Notes under the pieces: generated by a model | What the model saw: the letters and a program-made list of their open reading frames with translations, nothing else | The model's database searches: none | What the model was told of the DNA's origin: nothing | Assembly: GCA_020631735.1 (NCBI GenBank) | Contig: CM036199.1 | Location: forward strand, 18,021,553 to 18,085,552 | From: Saccharum officinarum | Lineage: Eukaryota; Streptophyta; Magnoliopsida; Poales; Poaceae | Length of the DNA: 64,000 bases | Reading direction: 5' to 3' | Made by a program: the position numbers and the translations under genes | Shown: in pieces, positions 9,133 through 21,681 of the stretch | Layout of the letters: each line of letters starts with the position of its first letter | Position numbering within the stretch: the first letter of the stretch is position 1

Positions 9133-12100
9133 TACGCAGCGGACAAATGGTGTGTCACACAATCAGGAACACCGAAACGTCCTCTTATATAACAGTAATG
9201 GTAATGCTCCTTTTAAGGGCGTCCGTTCATCCGGACGGACCCCGTCCGCGCTGCGCTCCGCGCGCCCGTGCGTCTTGCCTGTGATACCGTTCCTCCTTCT
9301 TCCCCACTCATTCGCACTTATCCGCTCGCGCTCGCTCTCTCGAAGGCGTCCTCCTCCACTCATCCGTCCTCGCCCCGTGGCTCGCGCTCCTCTCGCCCCT
9401 CCCATTGCGCGTGCCGCGCCGCTCCCTCCCTGGCCGGCGGTGGCACCCTCACACACCCCGTCGCGCGCCCTCACCCACTCTGGCGTCCTCCTTCCCTCAC
9501 CGCGGTGTCCTCCTTGTAACAGAACCGACCAAATTATAAGAGCACAAGTATAAAAACAAGCGCCGAAACGCTCAAATTTTCGAACTTGAGCCCATATAAT
9601 CCCGGTAGTCAATCGAAACCACGAAGGATTTCAACCCAACTCTTTTACAACCAAGATCGCATCATTCAACATACACATCACACGTTACATTTCATAAGTA
9701 GAGCGGAGGTTCTTTTACAACACACGGAGTCGCAAATTATTACAAACCAAGTTCATAAAGTAGCGGAAACATAACACACGTATTAGTTCACATACTACTG
9801 CCAGTATTACAAATCACCATCCCACAAAAGCATTAAGGAAATGAGCTAACATACGATCACGCCCGAGTGATCTAGTCCTCGTCACCCGCAGGGTGGAGGT
9901 AGGTCTTGCAGAAGCCCTGATAAAGCATGTCATCTGCAACAGAAAGGAATAAACCCTGAGTACGAGAATGTACTCAGCTAGACTTACCCGTCGAAACGGA
10001 AAATAAGAGACACCAAGGATCATGCAAGGCTTTCATAAGTGGAGCTGGCTGACATTACCTTTTGCGGAAAAGCATAAGTAATTTAAACTCTTTTAACCTG
10101 TACTAGCATTTATTTTTAGCATTAACCTGTCATCTATCTTAGCACCTGTACTAAATATTCACTTGAGTAATCAAATAATAATATTATTATATCCATAGCA
10201 GGGATAAATTGCGGCAACATTATATCATTCACTTAACCATCTGTTCAATTTAATGAGATCTACGTTGCCGCTGCTCAAGTCAAGTGCTCACTAACCGGGA
10301 GCGACGACGATTCAAATCGAATTCCTATCCAGCTGGAGGGGTATTTCTAACACTCACCGAGTCACGCCTGGCGAGGGCTGCTCAGGTCACCTTTGGTACA
10401 GTTCAGGAGCCGCGGGTCCGACTGATGTCGCATCCCCAAGGGCGACACTCTGCCAGGTGCTAGAGACTCTAACCCCCCTTGGACTCACGCCAATGTCCCC
10501 AAACACAATGTTTCTCTCCTCCAAGATGCGACCTATCAGTCGATTCCCGGCCTGAACTGTATTACTCGAATTCGCGGTCGGAACGACTTATCCGGCCAAC
10601 TAAGTATTAGACTGCGTTCAACATGACTCAAAGACGTACAGTGAATCGGTCCTTAAACGACTCAGACGGGCATAGCTCCGCACCCAAGACGTGAAGTGTC
10701 CTGTGGCTGCACTATCGAACTTCCGCCCGGTCTCAAATTCATTTTTAGGCATGGTTCCGTCCACGATAGCCAAAAGAGCCACTCGTAACCCATTCCTATA
10801 TCTCGCGGATGACTGGAAATCACCTGACTTCTACCGGACTAAGCAGGGCTAAGCATTAACACGGGCCTAAAACTAATTTAAGGTTTAAGTATGATATCTA
10901 GACAAGGACAGGTGTAATGTAACAAGTGTTTCCATACAACTCGTACAACTTAATGCAGTAAACAAGTAAAAGGACTCAAGAATTATATTTCAATGATTGG
11001 GTCAGTATGCACCGGGGCTTGCCTTTCAGAAAAGAAGACGGGCGGTGATCTGGGCACTCAGGTAGCTCGTCAACAGCGTGTCCTTCGATGGCTGCCTCGT
11101 CGGGTTCTCCCAGCTGCTCCTAGTCCTCCTCCGGAACTGTTCCCTCGAACTCGAGGAGTGTCACCCCCTCCGGTACACCTATTGCATGAATGCATAATAA
11201 ATCTCATGGATGCATAATGAATGCAATATGCTCGGAATGGAATGCATTGCAGCAAGTTAATTATTCTATTCAAATTACTTTAATCTTACGTGCAAATCTC
11301 TTCTCCGGTAGAGAAGTACTTACCTAATCTATACAACCTAAGGTATAGTTGTTCCTCCTCTGTTAAGGTCCTAACACCTAACAACCACAAGAACAATTTT
11401 ACTTAAGTTACCAAATCTAAGCATAAAATATCATAGCAAGACATTTTGGACAGCAGCTTAATGTTTCTAACGTAACTGGAGATTCCTAACTCCAAAAGAC
11501 ATAATCCAAGATAATCTGGAAAGCTTATAAAATGCTCTACAAATCCTTTTTAGACTTCAACACTTAATTTCTAGGTTTTTCTAGTCGAATTTCTAGAGTT
11601 CCAGAAATCTGTCCTCTCCAAACAGAGAGCAGCCATTCTGGATAGCCACTTTAAACAGCTATAACTCCTAGACTACTAGGACAAATGCATCTCCATTTTG
11701 ACATAAGATAGTTTATCAAGTTTACTATAACTTTGGTATTCACAAGTTTTCCAGCAAACACTTTTATTAAGGGTCAAACCCAAAAATGCTACTAGCTGTC
11801 CAGCAAACCTAGAAATAAGAAGATTAAATATTTATTTATATGTCAAACTTCCTCTATGACTAAACCAATGATACCAATAGTTGCCACATATCATAAAAAC
11901 ACCAGAAAGTAAGGGGTGCCAACCTAGAACATTTATTTTAACCCTTTTTTTAATTTACTTAATTAATTAAGTGGGAAATTAAACTTATATTCAAACCACT
12001 TAGAAAATTCTATAAAAAATACAGGAGGCTCCCTGGCCTACTAGGAGGCTACTGTAAAAATTTGAACTAAATTTATTCATAGAAAAGCCCTACACAAAAT

Positions 12101-14223
12101 TCACAAACCAAAAAGGCTGATTTTTGCATAAATAGAAAACCCTATTGAAAAGTGTCAAACAACAGATTTCATATTTTTCCTAATATCATTCTACCCTAAG
12201 AACAACACTCCCAAAATTTTATCTTTACTGGAACTATAGAAAAATTATGAAAATTCATTAAAATATCTCTTAATATAAAATGATAACATCATAACTTGAA
12301 AACTACTCAAGCAATAGGACCCAAACTTTTACCAGAGCTAGTATATACATGAAAGAATATACTCAACAAATTTCATAATTTTTTCAACAAATAATCTCAA
12401 TATATGATTTAAACAAGTTTGCATGCCATTTAAAACATATTTCAAAACCCTAATTAATTCTTCCAGAAAATAAACATCACATAAGCATTTGATATTTTTC
12501 CTAGAAGCTGCACTTTATTTGGAGCCAAACAAAATTTGGATCACCATTTTTGGATCTACCAAACCCTAGATATGAAAATCACAAATATCAGTCAAATCTA
12601 TGAAAATGATAAAGAAACTGGATTTTTTCAAAAATCAAAAAGGGCACTGGGCCGGCCGACCCGCCAGCGTGGCCCAGCTTGCGCGCCAACTCAGGCGATA
12701 GCGCGGCCCAACTCGAGCGGTGTGGCCCGCTCCCGCGCGCGCGGCCTGCGTGTAACACCCGTGTTTTTGCATCATCTTAAAAATCACTAAAAAATTTAAA
12801 CTTTTTAAAACTTTACAACAAAATAAAACTTGATTAGTTTATTTCCCGCCAAAACACTTTAAAATGTTTTCCAAAACTCTGCATAAAAATTCACCATATG
12901 CATTTAGTATAGAACTTTGGATTGTTTGCTTGCGTGATTGATTGAATGCTTGTTTGATTGGGATGCTTGATTGCTTGTGTGATTTGCTTGCTCTAGAATT
13001 TATATGCGGCACCAAAAACAACTTCCTTTAAATAATTAAAACCTACTTTATATATGATAGTGGTAATATAACGTACATCTTTACCTGCTCTGCTTTATCG
13101 TAATACTCCTCACATATATGGGTTATATTTCTTTGTAATATTAGTTTACATTTAATTGACGTATATACATATACAAGTTTTAGTCAATATACATACACGC
13201 CCTAGATATAGATACATCATATACATATATTTATCATGCATCCGTACAAGTATATATATATATGCACATGCTTTCGTTATACACACATACACCATATATA
13301 CACGTATATATATACCCTGCTAAACCGAGTAACTAGCTAGGGTCGTCCATACGTATGTAGGTATATATACATACATGGTCGCATTTTCTTGGAATACATC
13401 ATAATTGCGTTACGTTCTCTAACTTTCTTAATTAGCAATACATCATAATAAATATAGCCATACGAATATACATTTTCTGAAAATACATTACCTATTTATT
13501 ATATATTATTTACAAAATAGAAAAAAGAACATCTACTGTACACCTCCCTCCTACCGAACGGGCTCAGCCCAAGCACGGCAGCTCGGCTCGGCCCAAGCCG
13601 AGCAGCAGCAGCTCTTTCTTTTCCCTTCTCACTCACCTCCATGCGGGTCCCGGCTGTCAGCTCTGTCTTCTCCAACGTGCACTGCCTTCCCATCCCCGTG
13701 TTGATCTCGCCATGGCCCATCCCCGGAGACAAGGAGACCTGGGCACAGGCGTCTCGCTGACCCCGGCATCGAGCTATCCCATCAACTCCTTGCCCTCTTC
13801 CCTCTCGCGCTCGCGTACAACACAGCACGTCAACGCAATCAGAGAGCCGCGACGAGAAACCCGTCAGCTCATACACGGGCAGCGTCACACCGCGTCCTCT
13901 CCGCGTCGCCACCGCGAGAGCCGCGCCCGCGCTGCCGCTTCCGAGCACGTGAGGAACACCGCGAAGATATTCCCATGGCGAACCGCCTCTCTGCGTTGTC
14001 GTCATCCTCCAAACGAAAATATCGGCGTCGGACTGTGCTTAACCGACCATGTTCCGTGTCGTTTCCGGCATCAATCTTATCCTCGCCGCGAACCTCGTCG
14101 ACAGCTGGGGCATAGCAAGGACACGGCCGTCAGAGATATTTTTCCGCGAATCGCGTTCCTCGTCGCGCACGCGGAGCACGTCGACGGAGATATTTCTCCG
14201 GGCCAACCGCCTCGCCGCGAGCC

Positions 14224-14230
14224 TATAAAA
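14224..14230 (+). promoter_or_regulatory. LTR TATA box
   Basis: TATAAAA in GAGCCTATAAAAGGCC, the classic plant core promoter, about 1.47 kb into the left LTR; the same box is at 23155-23161 in the right LTR. Transcription would start near 14255, giving a U3 of about 1.5 kb and an R-U5 of about 3.5 kb. Confidence 0.65.
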
Positions 14231-16284
14231 GGCCGGCCATGGCCGTCGTCGAGGGCACCTCGCCAAGCTCGGAGGTGGGGGAGAAGCTCGCCGCTCCAGC
14301 TGCTTGCTTCGGCCCTCTCCTTCTCCCTGCTGCTCAGCACGCAGCGGCGAAGACGTCCGCGCTTCGCCGAGCGCCGTCGTGCCCGCTCGCCCAGTGAGTG
14401 AGCCGCTGCCCTGGCCGCTCGCCCACCGCGAAACCGAGCGCCCGCCGTCGCCGTGCCCTCTGCCCGCTGAAGCCGCCGCCGCGCTCGTCCTTGCCAACCG
14501 ACTGCCGCTGGAACACCTTCGCGCTGCAGCCGAACTCCGCGCCTCCGCCGCACGGCCCAGCAGCGCCGCCGCCCTGTGCTCTGCTCCAAGCCTTGCTCTG
14601 CTCTTACCGGCGCATCCTTTCTCCTCCTCTGCTTGCCCACTCTCCCTCTCCTTGCTCTTGCCGCGACCCACGCGGACGCCGCCGTCGAGCAGCACCGCCG
14701 CCGAGCCGGGTGCCCTGTGTCCTCGTGCTCACCATCTCCCTCCGCCTCCTCTGTGCTCTCCCTTCTCACTCTCTGACCGCTCGATGGGGATGGGGATAGG
14801 AATGACCGACGATGGCATCCAATGCCAGCGCCTCAGCCACGTCGTTGTGGCCAATGGCCGAGCGACACACCCTCTGGTGGGGCCTGCCTGTCAATGATTC
14901 CTCCCCCTCCTTTCTTCTGTGAACACTCGGTCCACAAGGACCGCAGGCAGGCGGGAGCAGGTGCACGAGCACAGTGCTAGGCCGAGCCCCACAGTGGCCC
15001 ACACGTCAGCCTCATGGGTAAACTGCTACGCGTACCCAGAAAAACGTACACAGTATGTTAAACGGTAAGATTATTAATTACATAAAAATTCCCGAAAATT
15101 TTCTAAATTAACTAGAGTAGTTCTAGATCGTATTTATATAGTTTGCACCCATATTGCATAGATAAAAATAGTAGAATTAATTTGCATGCATTATTTCATA
15201 CTCGTTTAACCGGTAAATTTAAATATTTTATATCTTGCACGTCTTAATTCCAAATTGCATAATTCTTTCACCATAAATCATCAAATAATGGTGCCCATTT
15301 AAATTCTAGATTTGTTTGCCTTGATTTACTTTATTAGTAATCACGCTGTAGACGCATATATTAGATTAAACGCTCCGCAAACGATCACTTAAATATAACT
15401 ACACGAATAAACATAACGTATACTTAGTGATACAATTGCATTCGTATAAATATAACGTAGTAGTGATATAGGGGAACATAAGATATACCTGATAGAATTA
15501 TAAAACACGCGTTAGAATTATAAGATGGACGCGCTAGGATTAGATATAACCAACATATATAGATAGTACTAATATATAAATGCAATAGTAATATAACATA
15601 TGCGCGGTAGAATTAAAGTATCCGCATGCTAGTAATAATAATATACATATAATAATAAAATGAAATATGTGCTTTACTAATATAAAATATTCTCGGTAGT
15701 ATTATAAAATATAATGTTACGCGATAGAATATGTATAAACCTAGAGATATAGTAGTGTACCGATAGTATCACCTACACACTATATATGGCTATGCCCGAT
15801 ACCCGGGAATACGTCCATGTATGGCTAACCAACCACCCACTCTAACCTAGCCCGTAGGAGCCACCTTGATTGGATGAAATACCTCTATCCAAATCTTACT
15901 TCAAATTGACATAATAATGATAGGCTAGTTAATGATTCATCGCCCAACTAGGATCAACCCGTCTAGGAACGATTGCTGTCGTGCTGGTTTGACATGCATT
16001 GATTGTTATTTTCTCGTTTGTGTGTCTTGTTTGTCGACGTTAGTCCGTGTAGGATCGGATACGCAGAGATGACCCACGGGACCCCAGAAGCACCACCAAC
16101 ACGGGAACAATGAAGGAACGACAACCTTGGATATACTCGACAGCGAGCAAAGGCAAGTCCTAATCCCCACCTGTCTCCTACATTTCCATTCCTTTGTTTA
16201 CTCCCCTCCTACCACCTCTACATTTTGCTAGCCTCCACCATAACCCACCATACCGACCCTACCAACTGCTAATCTTAACATATA

Positions 16285-16896
16285 CTCCCTCCGTACTCGT
16301 ATTAGATGTCGTTCTGGGAGACGCTGCCGATTTCGCAAAGGATGTCGCCGAGCCCGTAAACACCTTCACATGGACACGTTTGCCCCTGGCGCTTCGGTTC
16401 GCGCACGCTCGCCGCCCGCTCCGCTCAACATGGAATTAATCACGGTGCTTCTCGTTTGCGCACGCTGGCCGCCCGCTCCGCACTCGCGTCGAACCAAACC
16501 AACGCCAAAAGCAGCGTTGCCGTGAGCGCGAACGTACTCAAACTTTTCCAAACGCGAAAAAACGGACACAAACGCGACCGCGAACGGCCAAACAAATTAG
16601 CAGCGACGCGCCAAACGCGACCCCACCCTCACGGTCACAGTGCAAGTGCAAAACTGCAACAGTCCCATGCAAAATCGCGTCAACCAAAAATTATGCATAG
16701 GAGGTGGGATTCGAACCTTGCCCGCAGGGCTTGATATGCGGCCGCCAAACCAGTCCAGCTATGAATAATTATTGTGTAGGAGATACCCGCAGCCCTATTT
16801 AATAAGGGTAAACATGGAAGAATATCCCCCTAATTAATGACTTCTTGGTAAGCACAATCATGTCCTAAACGACATCTAATACGAGTACGGAGGGAG
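16285..16896. mobile_element. 612-bp MITE with 29-bp perfect TIRs and TA duplication
   Basis: Termini start CTCCCTCCGTACTCG and match perfectly for 29 bp when inverted (16285-16313 against 16868-16896). They are flanked by TA (16283-16284 and 16897-16898). The right LTR has the exact empty site with a single TA at 25214-25215. TA duplication and CTCCCTCCGT ends place it with Stowaway/Tc1-mariner MITEs. The interior is GC-rich in its first half and contains a tRNA-like segment on the minus strand. No transposase. Confidence 0.9.
16700..16765 (-). other. tRNA-like segment (degenerate) inside the MITE
   Basis: The minus strand has a perfect polymerase III B box, GGTTCGAATCC (16707-16717), preceded by an A-box-like TAGCTGGACTGG (16750-16761) at normal tRNA spacing. 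The T stem does not pair fully and I cannot fold a convincing acceptor stem, so this is a tRNA relic or SINE-like head, not a functional tRNA. Confidence 0.35.
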
Positions 16897-18352
16897 TACT
16901 ACTTATTAAATCCTCATTCATGGATTAATATTGTTATGTGATTTATGAGAAGGTATTGGTACCTTGATGAGATATGAGAAATATGAACTTGAGGAAAATA
17001 ACTATGAAACTTAAGTTGGTAAAATTGGACTAAACCTCGACAGGGGGCGAGTGGGGGTAATTCATGTGGTATGGGTTACCTTGGCAGGATAGCCTGTGTG
17101 GGATCCTGTGGGAGATACTCGCCTCGGTCACATAAGGACCGGTTCATTGGCCATCTCGCCTAGCCAGAATTCCGTACAGCCACATGTCTATATGGGTAGA
17201 CTTGATCTCACACCCCGTTAGATTGAATTATAATTTTCACTAGGAGGCCGGAGTGGCAACGGACTAACAGGAGAGGACACGGCTGCTGTGTGATCTACCG
17301 TGGTCTGATCGGCATGGTTGCTTTGTGGTCTTCCATGTAAAATTTATTGTTGTGCCGTGTGCGAGCACCCTTTTATTATTTAATCTGGATGCTATGTGAT
17401 CATCCACCGGATGCTGTGTGATCATCCAACCACTCGATATTCTAGGATGCTGTGTGATCATCCTAATGCGTGTGGGTTCCGGTCCCTGAGTAGTCCGTGG
17501 TGGAATTATATGGAAATCTAAGGTAGCGCCCTCTCGGGTATGAGGTCTCGTTAGGCCTGTCTAAGCCATGACGATGGTATCGACTACGCCTATCATGTGG
17601 GGAAATTTGTACACCTCTGCAGAGTTTATTGAATCTATTCGAATAGCCACGTCCTTGGAATGGGCAACCGCTGGGATGAGGTCCCCAAATGATTAGACTA
17701 CAACAACTGTGATACTCTGGTAAGATGTATTTATGAATTTGATAATATATATTCAACCCGGGAACTGGTGAGAATGGTAATACCCTGCCAGGGCCCAACC
17801 TATATTTATAACTACTCGACTCTATCACCTTTACCACTAACCACCTCTATATACAGCCTCCATTCACCTCTCCTCCACCCAAAGTTAGGGCTTGCTGAGT
17901 ACGTATGTACTCACCCCTTCTCCACTATATGTTTTTAGGAATGAAGCTGTATGAGTATATCCGAGGATGAAGCTACCAAGGACTACACAAGGATAGGACG
18001 CCTGGAGCACATTCGAAGAGGGAGCCGTACGACTACACGAAGGAGTTACACTGGGACTACGATGACCGGGTTATAGGAATACGCTTAAGGAATAAGTCTA
18101 GGGTTACGTCCGCACTCCAAGTTGCCTGTAGGAATGGAGCCACGTTGTTATAGGACCGCTGTCTTAGATCTCTGATATACAATGTAAGGCCAGTGGCCCA
18201 AGCTATGAAACCCGAACCATGTAATATAATTCTCTATTAGCAATAAAAGTATAGTTTTTGATATCAATCTTGTTCGAATTGTGCGTATCAGCTACTGATC
18301 CAGGGACTGATACATGATGCACAGTGGACCCTAAATTGGGGGCCCGACAGGG

Positions 18353-18364
18353 TGGTATCAGAGC
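18353..18364 (+). other. primer-binding site for initiator tRNA-Met
   Basis: TGGTATCAGAGC, complementary to the 3' end of plant initiator tRNA-Met, begins three bases after the left LTR. This primes minus-strand DNA synthesis and fixes the element's orientation as plus. Confidence 0.9.
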
Positions 18365-19249
18365 TATACTTGGACTGTAGGACGAACCCTTAGCATGGAC
18401 GTTAGTTACGAATGCTTTTTCTAAAAAATTATTTTCAAAAATATTTGCATATAACCCTTGACTCTTACCCTACCCTGACCTTCTATATCAAAAAACAACT
18501 TTTTCTCTCTTCTCACCCCTTCAAAATATGAGTAGTATCGCTAGGGTAGATTAGGTCATACCTAGAATACATGGTAGCTTGGAGATTAGATCTTTCATAG
18601 GTCTAGAGTAACCTTCCACGATAGGAACGTGAAAGTAGAACGTACGCCGTTTATGCTTGTTACACCTTGATTGACCTTTGTTGTTTGTTACAACTACCCA
18701 CTTAGATCTCTCTCCCCTCACCTTGTGCTTTCCCCCCTCCCCCATTCCATGAATATTTTCTGGCAGTCATATAAGGGAAGACTACTATCTAGGATATTTT
18801 GAAGAAGGCAGAGATTATTGGAAAATAATTTTTTGGAAGACAAGATAGAAATAAGGAATCAGCAGCTACCTGATTGCTACTTGTGATAGTATAGCCAACA
18901 CATTGTCTATCCAGTAACAATACCAAGTGCCCGTTCCTCGTCACACTAGAGCTATAAAAAAATAATACGCAGTAGGCAACAGGAGAAAACCGTAAATTTC
19001 GCACGCCACCACCATCCACGCCACCGCGCACTTTTCCTGCCTGCCGGTGCCGTCCCCTCAGCGTCACGCCGCTGTCCCCCCATAGCACCGCACACCACCA
19101 CCCCACACCGTCGCTTGTGCTGTCACCTCAACGCCGAAAGCTGCTGCTGCTGTCCCCTCTGTCCCCCACAATGCCACTGTCCGCGATGCTCACCGATGAT
19201 GGCGCGCACTCGACCGCACCCCGCTCCTCTAAGCCCCGCCATCGTTTGC

Positions 19250-19256
19250 TATAAAA
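19250..19256 (+). promoter_or_regulatory. internal TATA box (upstream)
   Basis: TATAAAA in TTGCTATAAAAGCACC, following a GC-rich stretch in the internal region. A second such box lies nearer the ORF at 19786-19792. It may be a start for a transcript of the internal ORF; position and sequence are the only evidence. Confidence 0.3.
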
Positions 19257-19785
19257 GCACCCCTTCAACTGCCCCCTTCACGTTGAAGACACCCCACGCC
19301 CCGAGTAATCACCCACATAAGCCCCTACTCAAGTGCCAACTTATTCCAATAATCTAAAAAAAAGCTAGAAGAAAGTGCTGCCAGCCGAAGATTTTCGAAG
19401 AAAATATCAAGAAAAAGAAAAGTACGCTGTCAGAATCCAGAAGTTGAAGCCCTCAAGATGTGCTTAGAAGTAGATGAACCCGTTACGTTCGTCTTTGCTA
19501 CCCTAATTTCTATGCTGATAGGATCAATAATCTTGTACATTGTTGTAACGCGCCCGTTACCATATGAAAAGCCCTGAGTTAATTATTGAACTCAGGAAAG
19601 TGGAATAAAAATCCTAGAGATCTTGTTGGTGCCAAATGTATTTCTGAGATTTTTGGACTCAAGTCAGTGAAAGAGAAAAGAAGAAAAAAATGGTGCAGTC
19701 AATACCACCATCACCAGCAGACCCTAACCGCTTCATTTTCTAGGATTTACAGTAAGCCACAAACCGACGAAGACCACCGGCACCT

Positions 19786-19792
19786 TATAAAA
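19786..19792 (+). promoter_or_regulatory. internal TATA box ahead of the 257-aa ORF
   Basis: TATAAAA in CACCTTATAAAAGAAGG, 147 bp before the ATG at 19939. The expected leader (from about 19816) has no upstream ATG and is rich in A and C, as in efficient plant leaders. Confidence 0.45.
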
Positions 19793-19938
19793 GAAGGAAA
19801 TCCTCCGCCCTCATCATCACCCACGCCCACTGAAGAATCCCACTGCTAGCTTTTCCTTACCTTGAGCAAAAGCAAAGCAACCACACCCTCAGCTTTCCAC
19901 TCGCAAACCACCACAGTTGATTCCTCCCACACCCACAA

Positions 19939-20712
19939 ATGGCCGAAGGTGTTTGGGTCAGTAGCTACTGCCTCCACACCGAAGGATTCCCCAAGCTCCT
20001 GTATGCCACCATGCAGAGACTTGGAATACAAAGGCGTCCCGAGTATGAAGGCCGTGAGTATGAAGAGCATGGCATCGAGCGCTGTGAAGTCACCATCCAC
20101 GTCGCAAAGAGTGAAGACTTCCCCGACATAGCTGAAGCTTGGAGCATGACTGCAACCGGTTTTCGCTTCACCGACACCTACCAAGCCGTCGCCCGTAAAG
20201 CCCTGCGACACCTGTGTCAGCTCTACGAAGAGCCCATCACTCGTACACCCATGAGATTCTTCCCACCACGGGAGAAGAACCGCCCTGCCTGGATCGCCCG
20301 CATGGAAGCCCTGCAAGAGCAAGAAGACAACCCCACCATGAAGTTCATGACCGACTACCTGCTCTCCCTCGACGAACAGTACGATAGGCAAGCCACCGGA
20401 CTGATGAACTGCATCCACCGTGCCCAAGTGGCTGTGATCTACGCCAGGAGCCTTCATGTAGAAGCACAATCCCGAGTCGCCGTTGATAGGCAAGAGCCCG
20501 TGATTTTAGAAGGAATCCCCATCCACCTGCCAGGAAGAAGAAGGACGGACCCTGCAGTACCCCCAGCACCACCACCATCGAGAGACTTCGACGCCGAGCC
20601 TCTCCTCCCGCTCACTCAACCACCGCTAAACGAAGAAGAACCTGCACCAAGCTCAGTGGAAGAATCTCCAGCACGTCGGAATGAAGCCTCCTTGTTCGAC
20701 GAAGTAGACTAG
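19939..20712 (+). CDS. retrotransposon accessory/gag-position ORF (257 aa)
   Basis: The only convincing ORF inside the 12751-26666 element. The start has a strong context (ACAAATGGCC). No zinc knuckle, protease or polymerase motif is present. Visible segments: a probable folded region at about residues 10-160 (GFPKLLYATMQRLG near the start, then CEVTIHVAK, AVARKALRHLC, MRFFPPREK and TMKFMTDYLLSLDEQY), a helical stretch to about 190, and a proline/glutamate-rich tail. It resembles residues about 48-190 of the H3-tail ORF at 35845 in overall order. Shared features are a G-F/M-P-x-L-L start, an acidic W/Y-containing middle, FPPRE versus FPRDD, and TMKFM versus TMSAM. The two are probably distant homologues. 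It lacks the histone-like N terminus. Function unknown; a gag-like structural or accessory role is possible. Confidence 0.65.
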   Translation: MAEGVWVSSYCLHTEGFPKLLYATMQRLGIQRRPEYEGREYEEHGIERCEVTIHVAKSEDFPDIAEAWSMTATGFRFTDTYQAVARKALRHLCQLYEEPITRTPMRFFPPREKNRPAWIARMEALQEQEDNPTMKFMTDYLLSLDEQYDRQATGLMNCIHRAQVAVIYARSLHVEAQSRVAVDRQEPVILEGIPIHLPGRRRTDPAVPPAPPPSRDFDAEPLLPLTQPPLNEEEPAPSSVEESPARRNEASLFDEVD

Positions 20713-21000
20713 TCCTCCCAAGGGAGATGTACTCGTAGTCAGCACCTCCCCCTTTCCCCATTGTTGTATTCCTCCTGTGGTAATCAAAATCTGTGTGTTT
20801 GGCTCGCGACCCTGAAGCTTACCAAAGCAAGAGATGTTAAATAGGGTGTATGGATAAAAAAATCAGATAAATAGGGTGTACACAATCAAAGCATCATGCA
20901 CTAAGAAGCCAAGTAAGGGTGATCACAAGATAAAGAATAATCTACATGGAAGGTAATCGGATCTAAGAAATAAAATAATCGAAGATTTAAGGATAAATCT

Positions 21001-21680
21001 TCTAAGTGGGGTAGATCCGGACCTCAATACAAGAAAAGGAAGAAAAGTACAAGAACATGGTGGAAACAAATAAAGCAGAAAGATGCAAGTTTTTAGGATG
21101 AGAAATGGAATCCTAAGAACATTGTGATTATTGCTCAAAAGAAGCAAAACCAGAAGAATGGCACCACAAACCCGGAAGGATGAAATGCAAGAAGTCAACG
21201 TGATAGGGTAGATCATCAGAAGACAAGCTCTGCAACTCAAAACAAGGGTGATATGCTCAACTAGAAGATACCTGAAGATCAAGACCTCCCAAGCAGCTCT
21301 ACAACTAGAAGACCATAAAAGAACACTTAGAAGATCGAATCTTCTAAGTGGGGTAGCCCGAGCCTAGGAAATTAGAATTTCTTACAAGATCAGAAAGTCA
21401 GAAGATTTTTATGGATATCACAAGAGTGGGATATTAGAAAATATATGCAACAATGGATGTTACTCAGCCTTAGCTACCTTGGTAGACAAAGAATATATTT
21501 TCTGCAACAATGACGACCTACTGCCAAATGGAAAGAGGATTTATGAAACGCTGAAGGAGTAGCCAGTAAGCCGGACAAAGACAGGCGGCTTTTCTCCCTC
21601 TCTAGTTTCTTCTCTCTCACTAGTTTCTCTCTCTAGTTTACTTGAATCTCGGGGACGAGATTTTTCTAAGTGGGGTAGAT
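21001..21680 (+). repeat. three copies of a polypurine-tract-like motif
   Basis: TCTAAGTGGGGTAG occurs at 21001, 21343 and 21665; the last copy abuts the right LTR and serves as the polypurine tract. The intervals (342 and 322 bp) are A-rich and weakly similar. The copies may come from tandem duplication of the 3' end. Confidence 0.6.
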
Positions 21681-21681
21681 C

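Larger units (their letters stand above)
12751..18349 (+). repeat. left LTR (4985 bp plus 612-bp MITE and duplicated TA)
   Basis: Starts TGTAACACCCGTG and ends GGGGGCCCGACA. It includes an AT-rich block full of TATATA/ATACAT words (about 13050-13510), a GC-rich block (about 13550-15000) with a TATA box at its centre, and another AT-rich block. Long open frames in the GC-rich part recur in the right LTR but look non-coding. Confidence 0.92.

Noticed and set aside
13712..14897. Several 130-230 codon frames in the GC-rich part of the 5-kb LTR, repeated at 22643-23828
   Set aside because: Open on both strands in several frames with low-complexity R/A/P/S translations. Their repetition is explained by the LTR pair.
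16700..16765. Functional tRNA gene
   Set aside because: A and B boxes are present but the T stem and acceptor stem do not pair properly.
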